A DNA stretch of 34,482 bases from Hymenopellis radicata (GCA_015501595.1 JADNRX010000542.1:1-34482); one strand, 5' to 3'. Shown: positions 9,655 through 21,202, counted from the stretch's first letter. Numbers and translations: made by a program. The notes: a model not told the origin generated them from the sequence alone.

Positions 9655-10722
9655 AACCTAAGTGTCAGAATAGACGCCAGAGTGTCTAGGACGCTCAATT
9701 GATTAGGTTCACACCATACGACCGCAGTATAGGTTCTCCGGTGACAGATTACTTGCGTACTACATTGTGTGAGACATCGCAAATCCCATCACCTTCTTCA
9801 CGGTCAGTCAGGATTGTCGGCCTGTGTCTTTAGCCTTCAAAAATACAATGGGAGCGACTGATTTAGCTCACAGGCTCAATTTAACCGTGTCCTAACTGTC
9901 AGCGACAGTTACTAATAGTACGCTTGTGAAGCATAGAAGTTGCGACGGACATAGAGAAATTACTCCATGTGCACATGTAGATCAGAAAAGACATACTTGA
10001 CAAGCTGTCTCGTGAATGTCCGTCGTTACCGGGTTACAGATGAGCAACTCACATAAGGAACAGAGTATGTCGCCTATACGTCTTTCCAACCAAGGAGAGC
10101 AAAAGGGGAGGCTCTCAAACGATCAAACACGTTGGATCGCGGTATTCCTTACGGGTCGTTAACCTATCGTGTCGAGAACTCTCCGGTGAGGCGAAGCTGT
10201 GCGCAGTTGCTCGCGGGTTAATAAGCACTATAAGCCATTCGTGGCATAACATAGGAAGATATCGCTGCCATGAATGAGCTCGGATCCAATGAATCTCGAG
10301 TTGCCGGCATCCGATCCATTGCGAGTGTTCGACTCCTTTGACAGGTATTATAGAAAGAAAAGCAGTGAGTACAGGTGACCCTTAACAATAGACACTGCCA
10401 ACCTAAAGTAGAGTCGGATTCGCAGTTGACTATCAATCGTCGAATGAGCGTCGGTTGAAGTGCTATTCCGAGCAGATGCACGCCTTAACAACATGTCCAG
10501 TGTCGAAATGGAAGACACGGAAGATGTAATAGCCTGACAGAATAGTTGAAGATCGCGTCCTTGCATCCGGCGGCGAGAATACCGTCAAGTGGGGATATGT
10601 TCATAAAGATGTCCGCTACCTTGCCGAACTCGCGCACGGAACCATGTCCCGACTACTAATGGAAGTTCCATCATCACCGTCGATAGGGTTTTCCAATCCA
10701 ACGTGAATATCCTCGGCGTTTC
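9655..10722. other. No supported gene
   Basis: Only short open frames on both strands with composition expected by chance. No inverted repeats, tandem repeats or tRNA-like folds were noticed. It may be decayed coding or transposon sequence. Confidence 0.4.
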
Positions 10723-11094
10723 GTGTCATTTAGATGTTGGAGCACAACTCCTCTCGTGCCCTCTAGTGGCAAGAAGTCGCTGCGCTCTAGATTCAACCTG
10801 GAAACACGCAGTATTAGTCAACCTATGCGTGGATCCGGAACTCAAGCGCCCAAGCTCGAAGGATCGCTACCCTCTGATCACACGACGATAGAATCGCGTG
10901 GAGCGAGCCCGTTACCGTGCAGCATATCACGGTTTTGGAAGTCGAACAACCGGCATATCGAGAAAGGCAACGTCAACGTTGAACGGGCTTTTCAAGAACC
11001 CATCAAGTTCGGTGGCGGCGATCAGATAAGTAAGGTATTGAATCGTATGCGCGAAGCACAAGCGGTAGGGCTCGGTCGGGGCGTGTCCTTCTAA
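10723..11094 (+). CDS. Doubtful open frame, 123 codons
   Basis: An ATG-to-stop frame with mixed charged composition (SISRFWKSNNRHIEKGNVN, then EPIKFGGGDQISKVLNRMRE). It is among the longer unbroken plus-strand frames in a region that otherwise has none, but no motif, signal or family is recognised. There is no obvious splice or promoter support. It could equally be chance. Confidence 0.2.
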   Translation: MSFRCWSTTPLVPSSGKKSLRSRFNLETRSISQPMRGSGTQAPKLEGSLPSDHTTIESRGASPLPCSISRFWKSNNRHIEKGNVNVERAFQEPIKFGGGDQISKVLNRMREAQAVGLGRGVSF

Positions 11095-13070
11095 TTGTAG
11101 TATGCAATATCCTTCACTGCGAGAACTCAGTCAGACAGGAGCTACATAACAGCATGAAAATTGCAAGAAGCCATACCACATCGCGGGATCTTCCCCTTAT
11201 TCTGTCGCGTAATGGGAGCCGAGGAGAGAAAGTTGTTGGTTTCTGTGGTATGTTGTTGCGACTTGTTGACGAGGTTTCAAACACCGAATTCAAAGCCCGA
11301 ATATGGCCATGACCTCCTGCACTATGTGCCAACAATTGTCATCTACTGGCACACTGAAAACCCCTCGAAAGACTAGGGAGATCAAAAATAACGCAGTCGC
11401 GACCCAGAGAACGTTCGCCGAATGTCGGAGTGGCGCACCATTCAATGTCAATCATTTTTGAAAGCGCTGCAACCATTTTTGCATTTGATTGGGTACGTAC
11501 GTCTGTGAGAGTGTTCAGTTTACCTCACGTCCCACAGAAAGATACCGAGTTCTCAGTGGTGCCACTTGTCAGGCGACTGTGGCATGTCTGGTATTCAGAG
11601 TGCTGTAATAACTTCGAGGGTCAGCGCGCTAACGGCGACTATATGGGAACTTACTGCGGCTCAGAAGACTTAGCAAGACAACATATATTGTCTTCTGTTT
11701 CCACCCTCATTGATATGCAATCGCTAAGCAATTTAACCAAGTACCCCATGAAAGGCAGGGGAAATGGAAGGAGGGTGAGAATTTGCCACGTGTGTGCCGC
11801 CGGCCAACCGCCGGCAACTAGACATGTTCGACTTCAACGTTAAGGTTACAACGGTTCTGTCGCTTCTATCGTTGCTTGGATTGGCATTTCGATACAGCTT
11901 ACGACACGGCGGCGTACCAGCATGGGTAAGTGCCAATCCACTTGAAGACTCCAAGGCCCAGGTCCATTTCATTGCAACTGTTGACGCTTCGACGACTTCG
12001 ATTTGCACGAGTCTGCAGCATGGCAGATTTGCGGGAGCAGAAAGGCTTTCCTTGGATCTACCGGTCCAGATTCGCAGACGAGCCTTTCTTGAGAATCGCA
12101 CTGGGTTATTCGACCGCGGACTAGCTAAGGATAACTACGACGAGCGTGCAGGTTCCTAACTGGATCTAAACCTCTTTAGTGCGTCCCAGCTGCACTCAGA
12201 CATCTGGATTCAGCTGGATTCTTGGGAAAACCGTTACCCTGTTGGGCATGCGTGCTCAAGCGCTCACCCGTCGGCGTTAGAAATCGATGACTATTCAAAG
12301 CCGCAAGACCCCATGTGCTGACATGCATACCTCACTGTGATAATTCTGACCTGGAAATGACAAGCCGACATTTCTCGCCAATCCCATCGGTCGGCCTCGC
12401 GCCCGGGCTGTTCATTTTGTTATGGAAGAAACCTGCAGTACATACCCGGCTGGTCTAAATCCAAATTCCCCTCTTGTAGGTTGTTCTCCCGCTGGACATC
12501 GATTTCCGACGGCTAGCATTCCGGAGGCTGAGATCGCGCATTGATGACTCTATCCGCAGTGTGATCATCAATACACTGGTAGCCATCCCTCAATACAGGT
12601 ATTCCAGTAAAAGCTAAAGTGAAGAGTCGAACTAATCGTAGCCATCTCCAACGTTGCAGCCACACCCAGTCCGCGGAATGAGCGTGGCGCAGGGAGCTGA
12701 TCGAGGTTCGTATATGGAGCTGATTTACTTCGAGCCATCAATTATTTCTTCCGGATCCTCGCGGGTCCCGTTTATCCGTCGTGGTACTCTGCGCTCGGAT
12801 TCGCGCCCGAGCCTGGAACTTTAAAGATGGCCGACTGGGAAGATTTACACGGCGCGGTAAAGAAGGGATTATGCAGCAGGCAGGATCATCCTGGAAATGC
12901 GTGTTCCCGGCATGGCGTCGAAGAAACTGAATGGGGCAGGGCCTCGGGTTCAGCGGATCCGATGGGCATCGAAGACCATCGAAACAGAGCAAATCCGGTG
13001 GATGGGGTTATATGCCCAAGATCTATCTCCAACTGCTCGCGCGTTGCTGCTGTTCGCGCTTGACAATCAT
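11095..13070. other. Gene-poor stretch with one possible 5' exon
   Basis: The only item worth noting is 11824-11925 (+). An ATG there opens MFDFNVKVTTVLSLLSLL, a membrane-anchor-like start, and ends at a strong donor GTAAGTG. A second protein-like piece (KGFPWIYRSRFADEPFLR) starts at the ATG at 12020 in another frame and stops within 35 codons. They might be exons of one decayed gene. 12160-12820 shows nothing I can name. Confidence 0.25.
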
Positions 13071-13080
13071 CGAGGCACGG

Positions 13081-13131
13081 TGACGTCGATCCTCCCACCC
13101 GGCCATCTAGGGTTTTGCCGGCGCATATATA
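13081..13131 (+). promoter_or_regulatory. Promoter elements of the C2H2 gene
   Basis: TGACGTC (13081-13087), the core of a CRE/ATF bZIP site, lies 84 bp before the ATG. A TATA box (CATATATATG, around 13123-13132) lies about 40-48 bp before the ATG. The spacing fits a short 5' leader. The factor binding to the CRE-like site is unknown. Confidence 0.5.
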
Positions 13132-13170
13132 TGCCATCCACAGCCGCGATCCACGCAGCTCTCACCAACC

Positions 13171-13960
13171 ATGGCTACTGTTTTCTCTCTCCCTAGCATC
13201 CAAGAAATGTTCCCTGGTATGTCTCTCTCTCTTTACTTTTGCTTATCTGGATGCTCATGGCCACCAAGAACACCTACTGCGCGTCTCTCCAGAGGCGCGC
13301 GTGCGGGGTAGTGCACCACCCACCTATCTACAGCTCGAGTGCAGCTACAACGTCCTGCGGTCTGACCCGTCTGCATCCACGTTGACGCCCATCTCTGCCG
13401 TTGATAACGATGCCAAGCCCTCCAGCGACGGATCTGAAGGCAGCGACGGTGAAGACGATATCGGCTCTAAGAAGCACCTGTGCACGACGTGCAACAAGCG
13501 CTTCAACCGTCCCAGTAGCCTGAGAATCCACATTAACACCCATACTGGTGCCACCCGTAAGTTCTTTCTTCTTTCTACCGCCTAGGCCCTGTCTGACTTC
13601 TGGTGGCTAGCTTTCCGTTGTCCTTTCCCTGGCTGTGGTCGCGAGTTCAATGTGAACAGTAATATGCGACGCCACTACAGGAATCATTCTACATCTGGAA
13701 CAGCCGGCCAGGCGGAAGAAGACGTTGGTCCTCTTCCCCCCTCCTCTTCCTCGCCTGCCCCCTACCCCACTTCCCGTCAGAGTCGTGATCGTGCATCTCG
13801 TCACGCACAGCACTACACATCATCTCCTCCTCCGTCATCCCCGCATAGTCCATCTTCGTCAAGCCGTTCATTCCATGAACCGTACAAACCGCGGGTGTTT
13901 GATCACCAGCCGCCTCGTCCTCGCACCCGAGAGAGCGACTTACGCACACGCATGCCGTGA
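13171..13960 (+). CDS. C2H2 zinc-finger transcription factor, 227 aa
   Basis: A DNA-binding regulator with two adjacent C2H2 fingers. Exons 13171-13216, 13269-13556 and 13611-13960 join in phase (introns 52 and 54 nt) and give 227 residues. The start region reads SIQEMFPEHLL. An acidic Ser/Asp stretch (residues 66-80) precedes finger 1, C87-x2-C90-x12-H103-x3-H107, with KRFNRPSSLRIH. The linker THTGATPFR leads to finger 2, C115-x4-C120-x12-H133-x3-H137, with FNVNSNMRRH. The tail is Ser/Pro/Arg-rich. The pair KRFNRPSSLRIH / FNVNSNMRRH is a strongly conserved fungal arrangement that I associate with FlbC-type conidiation factors and the agaricomycete C2H2 mushroom-development regulator. Orthology to either is inference. 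The ATG context (ACCATGG) is good. Confidence 0.88.
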
Positions 13961-14010
13961 TAGAACTCTGTGACGTCTAGTATGATTCTCCGTTTCGCTG
14001 TATCGATATC

Positions 14011-14016
14011 AATAAA
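14011..14016 (+). terminator. Poly(A) signal AATAAA
   Basis: AATAAA lies 51 bp after the stop codon of the C2H2 gene, in an AT-rich context (GATATCAATAAACC). It is a canonical position for 3'-end processing of that transcript. Confidence 0.5.
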
Positions 14017-15894
14017 CCATCATACAAGCCTGTGTACATTACTGCCTGCCCGGGCATTATATCATTCTTGATTCTCATCTAACCGCCCACTGACAGCGCC
14101 CAAAAGTGCCCACGGCTTCAACGTTAAACCGCTTCTACGTCCGATTGGTTCTCTTGTGTGATGACGCTAGTAGCGAATGACCGACCAATTTATCGTGGGT
14201 ATCGAACCCGTTTCATGGCGCCCAACATCCTCCGCGCTCAGAGGGAAGTAGAATGTATTCGTTCTGGAATCCTGTCAGTTCGCATCAGTCAACTCGCCCA
14301 AGATTACTCTATCTGATGATCAAGGAACGTCCCATGAAGATCCGTGGCGCGCCTGGTCTGGTGTAGCACGGTTAGACGGCCTCACGAGTTCGACGACGCG
14401 GGACTGTGATAATTGAATCAGTTCGTTGTCACCCAAGGCGCAGATCTTCACGAGGAAATCATGATGTCGTGGTTGATCTCCCACGACTTGTCAAGCCTTG
14501 CGTGGGTGAAGGGTCAGAAGCGATCAGCGTTCCTTCATCAGCTTAACTGAGACTCAATTGATGCCACTACGCTCACAAGGAGTTCGAGCCACTATTGTGT
14601 TATCCAACTTGAACGCGTCCGATTGGATACCAGGCATCTAATAATGTCTGTAACTCGTCCAAGACATCACGGAGACAAGATCGGATGTATTCACTCACAT
14701 TCAGAACGATTCGTGCTACAAGCTCAAGTCCGTATAGCCGTAAGCCTGAACCAGGTTCGACTTGACAGTGTATCTACCGGGGTGAAGACCTCTTACTACT
14801 CAGAGTCGCAGCCCGAGACTGCGCGCGTAGGGTTGTAAGCATTCAATTCCAGAGAGTGAAAGTATACGTACTTGACTCCAGTCCAGTTGAATAAGTCCCA
14901 ACACGTCCTGGAATTCAAATGATGGTTCTGATACGGGGACTGTGGCACCAGCAGCACTTGGAAATCTGCACTCCATCTGATTGTAGAGACAGGAATAGTC
15001 TCAGCGCGGTGGGAACAAGTAGACTGATTTATGGAAGAGCCTGAGCAACAGCTGCTTTGAGTTAGGCTTCATCAGGAGGATTGTAAAGAGTCCTCGGAAA
15101 TACTTGTGTCGCCGCCATCCCCATGACTTTCTTTACCCACCGTAATGTTAGAGTTCAGGAAGCTTGATGGCCTGATAGAACACAGTGGCGCAATTAAACT
15201 GCTTTGCGTGTTTCCTGCACCCCGAAAGATGTTAGTGCGAGATTCTTGGGGTTCAAGGAGAGGTCATATCCCGATAAAGGTAAGCGATGATCGCCTTTCA
15301 GCCCGCGAATTCAATACTGTGCGTAGAGGGCATCACCTTGAAGTCCGTAATGCGGTAAACATAGAATCGACACTCTAGATGCACCTCTGTTACTATATCA
15401 TATATAATTCGGGTTTCTATGGCACTGGAAGACCTTAGTCCACAGCAGACTCCGAGCGTTTATGGGCAGCTTACTGGCTTTGACATTAGACGGGCGTTGC
15501 AGTATCCAGGAATCGTCTTGTAGACTGCGGGTGTCGCCTGGGACACGGAGTCATCAGAAAGAGTATTAAATCGACCAGTGGAGTCAACGTACTCTATAAG
15601 GAAAAGCAAGAAACGCCAGAGGCATCTACCCCGTCACTCACAACTGATAGCGAGGCCTACAAGTGGCATTCTTTAAGTTTGGGGGGCGCCTTGACTCGGC
15701 CTAGTCGGGCTGTTAGATTTCCGTCATAAACAGTACTGAAGGTAGTGAGGACGAAGGCGAACATTTCTCTCGGATTCTGATCCAGAGGAGAGGTTATTGC
15801 GGGAGGGCACTTTTAGGAAAATATGCGACGACACCGAATGACACCATACACGTAGAGAAACCACGTCTTCAGTAACCATTCAAAATGAGCCGCA
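14017..15894. other. Long stretch without a supported gene
   Basis: No open frame here has believable composition, and I found no splice-linked set of exons, tRNA fold, inverted ends or tandem repeat. It is GC-neutral and complex in sequence, like old decayed DNA. At about 1.9 kb it is the longest empty interval in the window. Confidence 0.5.
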
Positions 15895-16844
15895 TCATTT
15901 ACACGCGTACGCTTTTGTCCAGCTCAGCCCAATTCCTGGGCATTCATCCCACTCCTTTCGCATCGCATCAACAAGCGCATCGTACTCCGCTTCATCCGCG
16001 ACAAGACCGAGACTCAGCACAGGCCCTCTGAAGGCAGAGAAGACGCGAATAATGAAATCTGCGTGAACAAGTCCATCTTCTCCACCCCATTTACCCAGCG
16101 GAAACGAGCGTGTCTCGCTCCAGACGTTCTCAAATCCCGCATCGCGCAGCATGCCGGGCAACAACTTGGCGATGTTACTGTGCAAGTTCCTCGCCGCGTG
16201 CAGCTTCCTGAGAACCTTGTGATGAGCTTCAGTAGCAGGACCGATATTGTTGAGCCATGGGTAGACTTCGACGAATTGGACATAGCCGCCTGGAACAAGC
16301 ACTCTGTGAATCTCGCGCAATGCGGTTTTCCACTGTTCTTCTGCAAATGCTGTCATTAGGAGACGCTGGTTGATCAGGTCGAACTGGTTGCTCCATTCCA
16401 AAGGCAAGTCGAGGACCGATTGGACGGAAAAGGAAACATTCTTTAAGGTAACCGTCGGGAAGAGACGGTCTTGAATGTCGATGCCGATGAAGTCCGCATT
16501 AGGGACTTCATTGTACACTTCGCTTATCCAGGCTCCTACATCAACAATCATGAGAGGAATCCACCACACGATGGTACCTTTTCCTTACCAGTGCCTGTAG
16601 CGGAATCGAGAATTTTGAGATCATTTCTGGGTCCAACAATCGGAGCAAAGATATTATGACGATCACACAATTTCCTGGTCAGGTACGTGTGTTGGAGATC
16701 AAGTCTACGAATAGATGAGTTAGATCAAGCCAACAGATGATTGAACGAGCACCTTTCCCGTTCAGCGTCATCGGATGGTAGCAGGTATTTGACGCCTGGG
16801 GCAGGGTTGTACCATCGCTCGCTGGCGCGTGTGTGTGGTGCCAT
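15895..16844 (-). CDS. SAM-dependent methyltransferase (class I), 282 aa
   Basis: Transfers a methyl group from S-adenosylmethionine to an unknown acceptor. Exons 16844-16753, 16704-16589 and 16535-15895 join in phase (introns 48 and 53 nt) and give 282 residues. The N-terminal part has WYNPAPGVKYLLPSDDAERE and a helix ERLDLQHTYLT, as in LaeA/UMTA-like fungal methyltransferases. Motif I is ILDSATGTGAW (around residues 61-71). The acidic residue after strand 2 is in FIGIDIQD. The motif III/IV region is FDLINQRLL, followed by LREIHRVLVPGGYVQFVE, the classic post-motif segment. The protein is complete with no targeting signal, so it is probably cytosolic or nuclear. Whether it acts on a metabolite or in regulation like LaeA cannot be decided from sequence. 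Confidence 0.88.
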
Positions 16845-17217
16845 AAAACTGAGAGGGTGTGATTTGTCGCTTGACTCTTCAACCTACGGAGACCCACCAC
16901 CTTTATTGCGAACGGAATACTCTGGAGCCTGGCAGGCACACGAGTAGGACTAGAAACTGCCGTCCAGGTGATGAACACCGCACGCGGTAGTCGCGGTCGG
17001 CGTTCCATTAATCCGAAAAATATGTACGGCAAACAATGGCGAAGCTTCGATAATAACGCCCAGGCTCCGGGGCGTTAATTCCCGAGTTGATAAGACAGAC
17101 ACGCGCGGAAAAAAGGCTCTGCAGCAGTTGACATTCACAATGTTTAATGTACACTTCTGGGTTTTTGCTTCAATTCGGCGCCGAAAAGAAGGCGAAGATA
17201 CTCACCCAGTCACTTCT

Positions 17218-17505
17218 TTACTTTCCCTGGGTCTTCTGGGCCTGCTGCTCTTGGTAATCGGCCCTGTCTGCATCCTTGAAGGCTTGAATAATCGCCTTTC
17301 CTTCCTCGACATCGTCTTGGTCATATGTCTTTAGACCATGGGAAGCCATAAACCCAGGCCAGCCCCTGAGACGGTGGTTATCATCTAGAGTCCGTCTACG
17401 ACGCGTCACGTACCCATATGGCTTGTAATAGGAGTTGGTCGATTTTTCTTGATACCCAGAGCCATTATCGCGGCTGGATTTGGTATTCGTGCTCTTTGAG
17501 GACAT
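17218..17505 (-). CDS. Small hypothetical protein, 95 aa
   Basis: A single-exon frame. The ATG at 17505 gives MSSKSTNTKSSRDNG; an in-frame ATG at 17565 would add 20 residues that look like leader sequence, so the downstream start is preferred. The sequence has a Ser/Thr/Lys-rich start, a Tyr-rich middle (SYYKPYGYVTRRRR), then GWPGFMASHGLKTYDQDDVEEGKAI and a Gln-rich, highly charged C-terminal helix. No known domain is recognised. The compact GWPGFMASHGLKT block looks conserved, so I believe it is a real gene. It is soluble, with no signal peptide or membrane segment. Confidence 0.55.
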   Translation of the reverse strand: MSSKSTNTKSSRDNGSGYQEKSTNSYYKPYGYVTRRRRTLDDNHRLRGWPGFMASHGLKTYDQDDVEEGKAIIQAFKDADRADYQEQQAQKTQGK

Positions 17506-17565
17506 GCTGGTTGAATCTGATGTGAGGGTGATGGGATGAAGAAGGTAAGATTCGAATGTTCCCAC

Positions 17566-18190
17566 GCACCCTGACTTCTAAACCCAAGGCCTCCGCGCGT
17601 ATAAGTCGCGTATATTGGGAGACGAATGACATCAACTTACGGAAATATCAACCGGTCAAGTGCTCGTAGGCACATATGTTCGTGAGGATCCGCCACCGCC
17701 ACCGCCACTCCACCTGCAGCTGTCCGAATTCCGTGATTAAGTCGACAATCGCGTCGCGTCGCAAGTTAGCATCAAAACAATTCGAACAGAGAAATGCTCT
17801 ATGAAATAAGTAGAAGCATCTAGAAACCGCCTCTACCCGAAAAAAACAGCAAGTGGAGGCGCGCCGTTATATGACGCGTTATTAGGAACAAAATTGAGGA
17901 GAGAACTGATCACAGGCGCGATACCAATGACCCTCAACTTCGACCTCAGATTTCCATAATGTCAGTTTCGCGGGCGAGAACACCCCAAATCATTGTGCTG
18001 CCAACTAAATGCCAACTTTCGTCGTCAGTGTGGACAACGTACGTCGTGAGCTTCTGCGGACGACGTGGTTGCTTCTTTTGGCCCAGCCCAACCCTGAAGC
18101 GCCACACAACTTTGACCGGCGGTCAAAAAAGATCAGAACAATGGACGACTATCCCAATTTGGGTCCATTGTACTCATATGGGCGCATCGC
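17566..18190. other. Intergenic, no gene
   Basis: Contains a short CCGCCA/GCCACC run at about 17690-17715 and no believable exon. A GGCGGTCAAAAAAGATCAG segment near 18119 leads into the TATA region at 18194, so the right end is probably promoter. Confidence 0.4.
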
Positions 18191-18193
18191 TTG

Positions 18194-18203
18194 TATATAA
18201 AAG
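18194..18203 (+). promoter_or_regulatory. Strong TATA box
   Basis: TATATAAAAG is close to an ideal TATA box. It is followed about 30 bp later by a pyrimidine-rich CTTCCTTTCGTCCTCACCACACC tract, the usual look of a fungal transcription start. It stands 78 bp before the duplicated low-complexity unit at 18281, so that unit is probably transcribed. It could also be the promoter of a degenerate retroelement LTR. Confidence 0.5.
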
Positions 18204-18280
18204 GATGCGCTGTGGATCCGTTCTTCCTTTCGTCCTCACCACACCACATTCTGGCACTCCCACACTATCTCTCATTCAGC

Positions 18281-18926
18281 CTCCCGGACGACGACGACGA
18301 CCCCACTATTCGATCTCAACCGTTGTCGCGCCTCAATCGACCGGCGAGTTTCCTGATTGCTCAATGTCATCAGTGGTTAACCTTGTTATGCTCAGACTCA
18401 CCCGCCTCCCGACTGACCGACCACCGTGAAGAGCTCCTGCAAGTCGACCGCTCCCCGCCCCGATTCTTGAACCACGATCCTACAAGCCCACCGACGACGC
18501 GTTACTCCCGCAAGTCGACCGACTCTCCTCTACTCTCGATCCCACAAGCAGACCGACAACCCGCTATCCCACAAGTCGACTCCGGACTCTACGCCACGAT
18601 TCCCACTCTCGACTCCACAAGCCGACCGACGACACGTTCCCCTGCAAGGCGACCGCTCACGACCACGACACGCCCCAATCTCGCGCCTTCGATTCCACAA
18701 GCCGACCGCCTCTATGCACTTTCAACTTCACAACTCGATGCCACCAGCCGGCCGAGGACACGTTATCCCGCAAGTCGACCGCTCCCCCGCCTCGCTATGG
18801 ACGAAATTCGCATTCACAAGCCGACTCGAGTTCTTCCAGCACTCTTCTTCGAGTTCGACGCGCTTGATGGACTCACAACCTGTCCCCACTTCTATTAACG
18901 AACACGACAGACGCACCGAATTTTAA
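18281..18926 (+). repeat. Tandem duplication, copy 1 (646 bp)
   Basis: Begins CTCCCGGACGACGACGACG and ends CGACAGACGCACCGAATTTTAA, where copy 2 starts directly. Its first 170 bp and last 60 bp are very similar to copy 2. The middle is a run of loosely repeated CACAAGCCGACCGAC / CAAGTCGACCGC words, with more of them in copy 1. An open frame covers it (18191-18898), but the matching frame is not kept in copy 2, so a conserved protein is unlikely. Confidence 0.75.
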
Positions 18927-19485
18927 CTCCCGGACGACAATGACGACCCCTCTATTCGATCTCAACTATTGTCGCGCCTCAATCGATCGGCGAGTTTCCT
19001 GATTGCTCAATAATGTCATCAGTGGTTAATATAACCTTCTTATGCTCAGACTCACCCGCCTCCCGACTGACCGACCACCGCGAAGAGCTCCTGCAAGTCG
19101 ACCGACTCTCCTCTACGACTTCGACTCTCGATCCCACAAGCCGACCGACCGACTCTACGCCACGATTCCCACTGTCGACTCCGCAAACCGACCGACGACA
19201 CGTTCCCCCGCAAGCCCCGATCTCAAGCACGACTCGCGCCTTCGATTTGACAAGCCGACCGCCTCTACGCCACACTTTCAACTCCACAAGCCGACCGACT
19301 ACGCCACTCCGATTATCGATGCCACCAGCCGACCGACCGCTCTCCCGTTCGCGACTCGACTTCTTCCAACACTTTTCTTCGAGTTCTTCACTGTTTCCAC
19401 GACGAGGACGAGGACGACGCGCTTGATGGACGAACAACCTGTCCCGACTTTTATTAACGAATACGACAGGCGCACCGAGTTTTAA
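18927..19485 (+). repeat. Tandem duplication, copy 2 (559 bp)
   Basis: Starts CTCCCGGACGACAATGACG immediately after copy 1 and ends GACAGGCGCACCGAGTTTTAA. It keeps the landmarks TTCCTGATTGCTCAA, GTCATCAGTGGTTAA and CCTCCCGACTGACCGACC in the same order. It has small indels (for example AATGTC against ATGTC) that shift the frame relative to copy 1, and fewer of the middle repeats. It lacks a TATA box of its own. Confidence 0.75.
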
Positions 19486-19925
19486 GATTCCGACAAAGTG
19501 AGTGGATTCAGTTCCATCGCAATGTTTCTGAGCGCTATTGCAGGATACGTCCCAAGTGCGAAGAAGGTGAAGCTGTCCTTTCATTCCGGTCAGACTCAGC
19601 ACTAATCCCCGTTATGCCAAGGTGAAGTTGTCTTCATCAAGTCGTCGGTGGGAACCACTGTTCCTGCCAAATATTGGTCGCGCCGGTTTGAACGGTGTCA
19701 ACGGAATCATGGGAGAGAATTGTAAGATAAACGCACACAACCATCACCAGCAATATATGTACATGCCAAGGATTGTCGAAACTCAGTGAAGCCCATTGGT
19801 TTGAACAATGCACAGCTCCCCGTGGCGGAACAATGAAACCGGCAGTAGAACTTCCGAGACGTAGGAGGAATGCAAAGAATGCAGCGTATATGTCAAATCG
19901 TAACATACAAGAATGTCTATAGCGT
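19486..19925. other. Intergenic, no gene
   Basis: A related phrase occurs twice here (GAAGGTGAAGCTGTC at about 19564 and AAGGTGAAGTTGTC at 19619). Otherwise no exon, repeat or RNA is supported. The right part is the 3' flank of the eIF2 beta gene. Confidence 0.4.
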
Positions 19926-21202
19926 CTAACCCGTCTTGTTCTTGCTCCGTTTTCCGACCTGTGCTTGGAAACCACTCTTGATAGGGTTCACACTGCGTCG
20001 ACTTCCGCACGACTCGCACGACATGAAGAAGATACGATTCTCTTTTGTTAAAAGAGTGTCCGGGGATTTGCAGGTCTTGCAGGTGACGTATTCGACTGAA
20101 ACGATAGACATTAGAGTGCCGTTAGATTATAGGTAGGAAACCATACCAATGTATCGTCGAAGAACGTTTTCAACCTGCTTCTGCTGGAAACGACCTTTGA
20201 TGACGAGGCGGCCAGCACCGTCGACACTACCAGTTGTACCCATCTCGGAAAAGAGGAATTGTATGACATGTTCGGGCTGATGATCTGTGAGTCATGGGTT
20301 GGGAGAGTAATAGCAGTTGCTTACCTGTCGATGCATTTTCTTGCAAATATCCGTAACGTTGGCGAAGATGGAACGCTTGTTTCCTTCTCTGTGGATGGAT
20401 GGAGGGCGATGGTGTACCGCTTGCCGGATGAGGTGGACAGAAGAGATGGATTGGCCGCGTGGAGAAGAGAGTAAAAGCGTGTCAAGAGCTACCGAACGAG
20501 GGTCAATATACACTGTATAGTTACGGACATGGCCTACCTCTGGGTACAAGTAGTCCCGGTCACTCTTTAGCCATGCCTCACCTCCACTTCCTTCAACTGG
20601 GGGTGCGTCATGTTGAGCAAAGGGATCATCACCAAGCTCAGCTTCATCGATGTTGTCGAGATTAACGTTTGCCTCGACATCTTCGTCGTCATCGTCGGCC
20701 TTTGACTTGGACTCGTTGAGCTCCTTCTCGAACGCCTCCAGATCAAACGCGGCCTTTTTCTTGGTGGATTTCTTCTTCTTTTTGAGATCGGAAAAGTCAA
20801 GATCATCACCAACAGCAGCAGCAGCTGGTGCAGTAGTCGGTGTCGAAGTACCAGAGTCATCGCCCTAGGTGCCGATCAGTATGTACTTGATTTAAGAAGT
20901 AGATAGATCATACCAAATCCAGTGGGATTTCCTTCTTTTTCTTCTTCTTCTTCATGTCACCGAACATTGCTTTGAATTCATCGTCTTCCTTCTTCTCTTT
21001 CTCATCGCCGCCGAGCTTCATCTGCTCGTGGGCGGTAGTGGAACCAAGATCGACCGCTTCGCCATTGATGGTGGTGTTGTCGATAGTCTCGGGTGCGGGG
21101 GCAGTGGGATCAGCGTCAGCGCCGAGAGGGTCCTCGGTGAACGCGACAATCTTTTTCTTTGCGCTTTTTCAGGGAGGGATCGAATAGCGGCTCTTCAGAC
21201 AT
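19926..21202 (-). CDS. Translation initiation factor eIF2 subunit beta (two frame breaks)
   Basis: Subunit of the cytosolic eIF2-GTP-Met-tRNAi complex; beta binds eIF5 and eIF2B. Exons are 21202-20914, 20864-20538, 20488-20325, 20276-20147 and 20095-19926 (introns 48-51 nt). The start is [15 protein letters not shown]. Lysine blocks follow (KKRKKK, a run of seven Lys, [10 protein letters not shown]), which are the known K-boxes. Then come the core domain ([48 protein letters not shown]) and the C-terminal zinc ribbon CKTC...CESC. About 359 residues in all, the normal length. As given, exon 1 has one base too many in the first A-rich Lys block (extra C on the plus strand at about 21157). Exon 3 lacks one base in a run of C (plus-strand GGG at 20404-20406). 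Because the gene is essential, sequence error is the likeliest cause. Confidence 0.93.

Noticed and set aside
14340..14405. tRNA-like words (GTGTAGCACGGTTAGA, GAGTTCGACGACGCG).
   Set aside because: No acceptor stem or anticodon stem forms; unlike the clear cloverleaf at 25912.
18191..18898. A 235-codon open frame after the TATA box.
   Set aside because: Pro/Ser/Thr/Arg low-complexity product, and the frame is not conserved in the adjacent second copy; kept only as a repeat.
19013..19602. Open frames on both strands of copy 2 of the duplication.
   Set aside because: Shadow frames of GC-rich repeated words with no conserved counterpart in copy 1.
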